DNA of 64,000 nt. It comes from Oopsacas minuta (taxonomy: Eukaryota > Porifera > Hexactinellida > Lyssacinosida > Leucopsacidae). Below, one piece after another: positions 59,226-64,000 of this stretch (positions are counted from its first letter, which is position 1; the number at the start of each line of letters is the position of its first letter). The notes beneath the pieces are model-generated. The model ran no database searches and was not told the DNA's origin. It saw only the letters and a list, made by a program, of their open reading frames with translations. Position numbers and translations under genes: made by a program. The stretch spans positions 325,220 through 389,219 of the forward strand of contig JAKMXF010000077.1 in the NCBI GenBank assembly GCA_024704765.1, written 5' to 3'.

Positions 59226-60220
59226 CTAAATACTTGGGCTAATGTCTCTCCATGCTGATTTTACTGTTTCCATTAGCTGTGCACTCCTTGTGATTTGGCC
59301 CTCTTCATTAACCTTCTCTTTCACTATTCCCCAAAGGTTTTCAATAGGGTTTAAGTCAGGGGAGTTCCCAGGCCATTCAATCTTACGCCAGAAAGCATTT
59401 AAATGATCTTGACACCACTTCTGCGTTGCATTGGCCATGTGTGCCAGTGCACCATCTTGCATGAAGATGAATTCGGACATATTTTCTAACACTGGCCTCT
59501 CCAAAACCGATCCATTATTTCGACAACGGTAAACTGCCTCCATACAAGTCTTGGCCAAAATTTGATTAATGTAGTATGCACTATTTATTGATTGCCCATG
59601 AGGGATTATATGCAGTTCTGAAAGTTCCTGATGTGACATCATGCCCCACACATGAATATTTGCTGGAAACTTACTGAAATACCGAAGGAACATCATGCTT
59701 ATCCTTTGCCCAAACCCGATTATTTTGTTTGTTTGGCGTTGCAAAGAGCCGGAAGGGAGACTCATCTGACCAGAGAACTTTTTCCCAGTCGTTAACTGTC
59801 CAATTTTGATGCTTTCGAGCAAAGCTCAAACGATCTTGGATGTTCTTTTGAGATAACCGAGGTATTTCTTGCCTTTTGAAAGATCTAAGACCCACAGATT
59901 CGGTCAAATGACGATACACACACATATGAGATATAGGATTGCCTCTATTCTTCAATCTCTGTGCAAGTTTTCTTGTGGATTGCCTGCATTTACTGAGTGA
60001 CTTGGAAATAAGAATTTTATCCACCCGACTCAAAATAGGAGGCCTCCCTGAACGAGGTTTAGTCACTAATGAACTACTTTTTTTATACAAACTAGACCAT
60101 CGTTTCACCGAAGAGATTGAAACATTCAAGTCTTGGGCTACTTTCTTCTGTGTGAGCCCTGCATCTAGCATGCCAATAGCTCAAGAACGAAGCAAGACTC
60201 CATGATTACGGACATCCATT
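59226..60220 (-). pseudogene. Tc1-like DD37E transposase pseudogene
   Basis: The start is ATG about 60220 (MDVRNHGVLLRS), with a stop soon after, then MLDAGLTQKKVAQDLNVSIS and VTKPRSGRPPILSR (linker). VLWSDESPFRLFATPNKQNN (first Asp) follows. A frameshift near 59700-59680 separates the two large frames. The second frame has NIHVWGMMSHQELSELHII, FIFMQDGALAHMANATQKW (second Asp) and WPGNSPDLNPIENLWGIVKE (Glu). 37 residues lie between the second Asp and the Glu, so DD37E spacing. All three catalytic residues remain; the early stop and the shift inactivate it. It is older than the maT element nested in its 3' side. Confidence 0.92.
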
Positions 60221-60422
60221 AATACGAAAGAATGTAACACTGCTAAATTTGGAAAAAAATTCAAATATTTGAATACAATAAGCAATTAATGTAGTCAGAA
60301 ATAGTCTAAAGTACTATAAATATACTTAAGAAAAGTATAGGAAACAAACTATGTATGGTTCATTAATATTTAAGATTTTCATAGGAAAATAAGAGGTAGA
60401 AACACTTTCGTTACACCCCGCA

Positions 60423-60940
60423 AAGTATAATTAACCAATGTTAATGCCAGTTCCATCAATGACGGAGTAAATACCTTAACGATGAAAGTCGCGGCTTCAA
60501 AAGTGGTCTAAAGGAATTCTTGAGCCCTAAATAACTCCTAATAGTTTGGTTTGTATGTCTAATAGTCATTGTCTGTCTTGGATCAATTTTATAGCTCATA
60601 TTCCACCTTGGGACACACAGAAACTTTAGAGTAAATTAACTGATGAAAGCCAATATTTGGTAAACATAGCGAGTAAGGTCTGTTTACCAAAGTTTTCGTG
60701 TTCATAGTTAATAAATAAGCAAGTTCAAGCCATATTTCCTGCATCAATGATGGTAATTTTGCTATGTATCAAATATTTATGACTTGTTACTGTATAAAAC
60801 TCTATCCTAAAGTCTAATTAAGCACCGTGAATACAAATCTAAAATCCCCATATTACCCCACTTGGGGCAATATGAAGATTGAAGCCCTGCACTAATAGAT
60901 CATTCAATGAGATTCAAGAGTGATACTTAAATTATACACC
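60423..60940. other. Unassigned stretch
   Basis: Nothing recognised. Confidence 0.4.
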
Positions 60941-60946
60941 GAACAT

Positions 60947-61058
60947 ATCAGAAATAGTAACAAGTATCCCTTGTATGACAATGGATACTTGTTACTATTT
61001 CTGATGTATGAAATCTATTATTAGTATAGCATCCATTGTTTTACGTACATAGTGTACC
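60947..61058. repeat. Perfect 23-bp hairpin plus overlapping inverted repeat
   Basis: ATCAGAAATAGTAACAAG (start of left arm, 60947-60969) and CTTGTTACTATTTCTGAT (end of right arm, 60983-61005) form a perfect 23-bp stem with a 13-base loop. CAATGGATAC, overlapping the right arm, pairs again with GTATCCATTG near 61049-61058. It could be a miniature element end or a structured transcript. Confidence 0.7.
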
Positions 61059-61059
61059 G

Positions 61060-62269
61060 TATCCATTGCAAGACAGAAAAAACATATTCAAATGTGTTGA
61101 GAACATAAGGCCAGACCTGAAATTTTTCGAAAGAATTCCCATAATGAATGATATCAAAAGAGGTGAAAACACTAAACACTAAACTAAATAATATAGAAGT
61201 ATTCTAGGATCAAAATCAAATCCAATAAACAAGTACAAATTGAATACAATATAATACATTAATCATATGTGCAATAGATAAAATTATAGATGGGCACGTG
61301 CCGATCGTAGACTTAGAGTACCAACCCAGATTTGAATATACCATAGCACAGCAAAAGATTAGCACATTTTGAGAAATAGACATGTACATATTGGCCAGAG
61401 ATTCGGACCTCTCTTATAGTATTTTGATAGTAAAAGTTGATTGACAAGAGCATATATTATGTAAAGTAGTTTTTATGGTTGAATGTAACTGAATATTGGT
61501 ACTTTATATAACCGCTCATATCCAGTAAATAAGGTCAAGAATAGGTTAAATCTTTATATTTGCAAAAGCAAATGCCAATTTAACCATTTCAATCTCCTTT
61601 GACGACTTTTAACAGGTCATAAAAGGAAGATTTTGACTTCGCTTCATTAATTGGGATTATCTCCATAAGGCTAATCTTAGTGGGCCTTTTAAACAAAACC
61701 AGGAGGAATAGAATCATTAGTGACATCTTGTCAGCCAATTGATAACCCTGTAGCTTGAAATTTGACTAAATTATACATGTGTTAAGCTTGTCAAAGTGAA
61801 AATATTTCATAAGATTGTTCGTCAAACACTTGAATCTCCCTCAATTATTCTACGTCTAACCTTGACAAGTCTTCAAGCCTATTTGATATTTATGGAAATT
61901 TCATTTGATGATATTGGTAACCCATGAGGGATAAAATAGTTTCCAAACAAGTAGGAGATTGGGTAAAATTCCACCCAAATAGTGGTTATATCAAAGTAAG
62001 GTATAAAACGTGGTAGTATTTTACAAAATATAAAGCCCATTCAATAACTTTGTTGAAGAGAATGAAGTATTTCATATTATTTGGCATAAATATTCCAATT
62101 ATACAACTTATAAAAGAAATTATTTAGTCTCTATCATCTGCTATCAGCAAAGGGAACTAAAATAATGGATTAAAAACAAATAGCCAACAAATATATACAA
62201 GGTAGATTTACTTAATCTCTCACATCCTCCAATTATTAATGACATGAATAGATTTAATGAAATGTAGTA
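61060..62269. other. Unassigned AT-rich stretch
   Basis: No gene or repeat recognised. Confidence 0.4.
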
Positions 62270-62562
62270 CAGTAGATGCCTGATATAAGAACCCCGGTTA
62301 TACGAACATGCCGGTTGTAAGAACCATAACTCGATATACCGAATCTTTTGTATCTTAATCCATTGAATGTTTACCGAATATAAGAAGATTCCATGTTGGT
62401 AATAAGAACATGCTGGATGAAAGAACCTTCTCCAGAAAACGATTCTCATATATTTCTGTAGATTTTATGCCGGTTATAAGAACATGTTATTATAATCGGA
62501 ATGGCGCATAAAAGAACACTATGTCCATTTCTCGACGATGTTCTTATAGCCGGCCTTGACTG
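62270..62562. mobile_element. pogo/Tigger-type MITE (293 bp)
   Basis: The left end is TA then CAGTAGATGCCTGATATAAG; the right end is TATAGCCGGCCTTGACTG then TA. GGTTATAAGAAC-like motifs are repeated through the interior (GGTTATACGAAC, GGTTGTAAGAAC, GGTTATAAGAAC). No transposase. Confidence 0.75.
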
Positions 62563-62564
62563 TA

Positions 62565-63268
62565 TATAATAATAGGATATAATTTGAGTCACAGGCATAT
62601 ATATGTAACAAAATAACTTTCTAGCTAGTTGTGCGGGTCTAAACATATCAATTTTTGAATGTATAATAGAAGTATATATACCAAACAAATTTAAAGTTCG
62701 CACCAATAAATGCCCCAATACGATTCTGGAGATAATACCTTGCACAATGCAAAAATCGTCCTCTAAATAGTATTAAGTTTAGATGTTCGTAAATTAGATA
62801 TATTAATACTCATGATTATATAAGCTTTAATAAAATTCCACCCCTTAAGTTACAATTGCTAAAAACACAACAATGAAACTTGATCAATTTTTCAACCGAA
62901 GAAAAAGATATTCAGATCAACAGAAAGACGATGACTTTCGTTACCCATTACAACCAATTACTTGTAATTTATAATGAAATTACGTATTTCTAGTTTGAAG
63001 ATATGCTTTCACAATGAGATTATCGAAATAATATTTCAAAGTAGTTGCTCACTGTGTATTATACAAAGGGCATAGAGAAGGTATGTAAAACGCCATATTA
63101 GGCAACCCTGACCAATGATAATGAGCATAGTTGGGCCGATCATCAATAATCATTTTATAGCGATTAGCTTAAGGAAGAATAATTAATGCTCATCATTGAA
63201 AAATGACTGTGATATAGTTTAACAATGCATATCACAGTATACCTTCGATTCCCTATACCATCTAGTTA
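62565..63268. other. Unassigned AT-rich stretch
   Basis: No gene or repeat recognised. Confidence 0.4.
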
Positions 63269-64000
63269 TACAGGGTGACAAATAAGTTCTGTCCCATATG
63301 TTTGATGTAGTGTAGTTCCTTATTAAAGAACCAGATTAAACAGTTATAGTGTAAGATAAGTAACAATGTATATATTTAAGGTATTCAATGGTAATCTGTA
63401 CACTCTGAACAAGCTAAAAGATTCTAGGCAAAATGGAGAAGAATAGGGTGGCTATTGTTAAATTATATTTGCAAGGGAAAAGCCAAAGCGAAATATTGAA
63501 GATTCTCAATTTCCCCAAGTCGCGCAGGAAATTGATATATCGTACTATTAAAAGATATAAGGACACTGGTAGTACCTCAGACAGGCAGAGAAGTGGACGT
63601 CCAATATCTGCGACCACTACCCAGAAGAGAAAGGTTATCCGTAGTCGGATTCAGCGAAATCCGTAACGTTCGATGCGAAAAATGGCGCTAGAACTCAAAA
63701 TATCAAGAGAATCGGTCCGAACAATTGTGAAGAGCGATATGGGCCTATTTCCTTACAAAAAGAGGAAGGTTCACTTTATTTGCCACAGATTAAAGAAAAG
63801 AGACTAGCCAGGAGCAAGGCCTTACTCGCCCGGCTCGCAAGTTTTGGCCTTGATGAAATTTTATTCTCGGATGAGAAATTATTCACGGTCGAGCAGGCGC
63901 ACAATCGTCAAAACGATCGAGTATTGTCTCTTCTCCATCTTCCATACCACAAGAGTATCGATGCGTCCAAAGAGTTCAGCATCCTCAGTCAGTGATGGTT
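63269..64000 (+). pseudogene. maT-type element and transposase, cut by right window edge
   Basis: The left TIR TACAGGGTGACAAATAAGTT lies at 63269. The transposase starts at ATG 63433 (MEKNRVAIVKLYLQGKSQSE), then ILNFPKSRRKLIYRTIKRYK and RSGRPISATTTQ. A TAA at 63664 sits where Arg is expected before RSMRKMALELKISR. A shift near 63775 leads to ARSKALLARLASFGLDEILF and SDEKLFTVEQAHNRQNDRV (first Asp kept), and another shift lies near 63930. The second and third catalytic residues would lie beyond the window. Inactive as it stands. Confidence 0.92.

Larger units (their letters stand above)
57763..60422 (-). mobile_element. DD37E Tc1-like element carrying a nested maT element
   Basis: The left TIR TACAGGGTGTAAGGAAAGTG (57763) pairs with the right end CACTTTCGTTACACCCCGCA (ending 60422). 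Removing the maT element (57811-59126) leaves 1.34 kb, a normal Tc1 length. The transposase is on the minus strand at 59226-60220. Confidence 0.88.

Noticed and set aside
61735-61760. AACCCTGTA as a maT right end
   Set aside because: The match is limited to the last 9 bases, with no upstream maT homology.

Overview
This is eukaryotic, AT-rich, non-genic DNA made almost entirely of transposable-element wreckage. Every recognisable protein fragment belongs to a DNA transposon. I found no host gene, rRNA, tRNA or CRISPR array that I could defend. The abundance of maT-type Tc1/mariner copies with TIRs starting TACAGGGTG, plus P/THAP9-like, PIF/Harbinger, hAT and RAG1-like remnants, fits an arthropod. 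From memory, the maT proteins look most like those of parasitic copepods (sea lice such as Lepeophtheirus or Caligus). That is an inference, not a database result.

Layout. 1-1351: two tail-to-tail mariner remnants. 1706-2272: a short hAT-type MITE with a near-perfect 8-bp target duplication. 3571-4283: a non-autonomous element with about 160-bp TIRs, with a diverged half-copy at 39180-39665. 4990-6530: an unrecognised mosaic of decayed reading frames. 9698-11362: a fold-back element with about 420-bp TIRs enclosing a frameshifted orphan ORF. 16258-17257 (minus): a PIF1-like helicase pseudogene and an unknown ORF. 19140-24185: a RAG1-like (RAG1L/Transib-type) transposase pseudogene, split by an intact 2.83-kb element (19954-22787) that encodes a 661-664 aa DDE-type protein. 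25872-29359: two hAT transposase pseudogenes. 33781-34537 and 62270-62562: pogo/Tigger-type MITEs. 35072 and 63269: maT copies. 36911-37782: an inverted-repeat element with a third arm at 38757. 40298-41608: a full-length but broken mariner.

The centrepiece is 45642-52886, a three-level nested insertion. A P-element/THAP9-like transposon carries a maT element (46660-50153). That maT element in turn carries a 2.24-kb element (47835-50076) whose transposase-like protein is a distant relative of the intact 664-aa protein at 20521. Downstream lie a two-ORF PIF/Harbinger element (about 53188-55080), a decayed gene with a TQEEADT-like motif (56290-57550), and a DD37E Tc1-like element (57763-60422) that contains another maT element (57811-59126).

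The nesting gives relative ages: the P-like, RAG1-like and DD37E elements are older than the maT copies, and maT is at least partly older than the CAC-terminated DDE elements. Only the 19954-22787 element looks intact enough to have moved recently.
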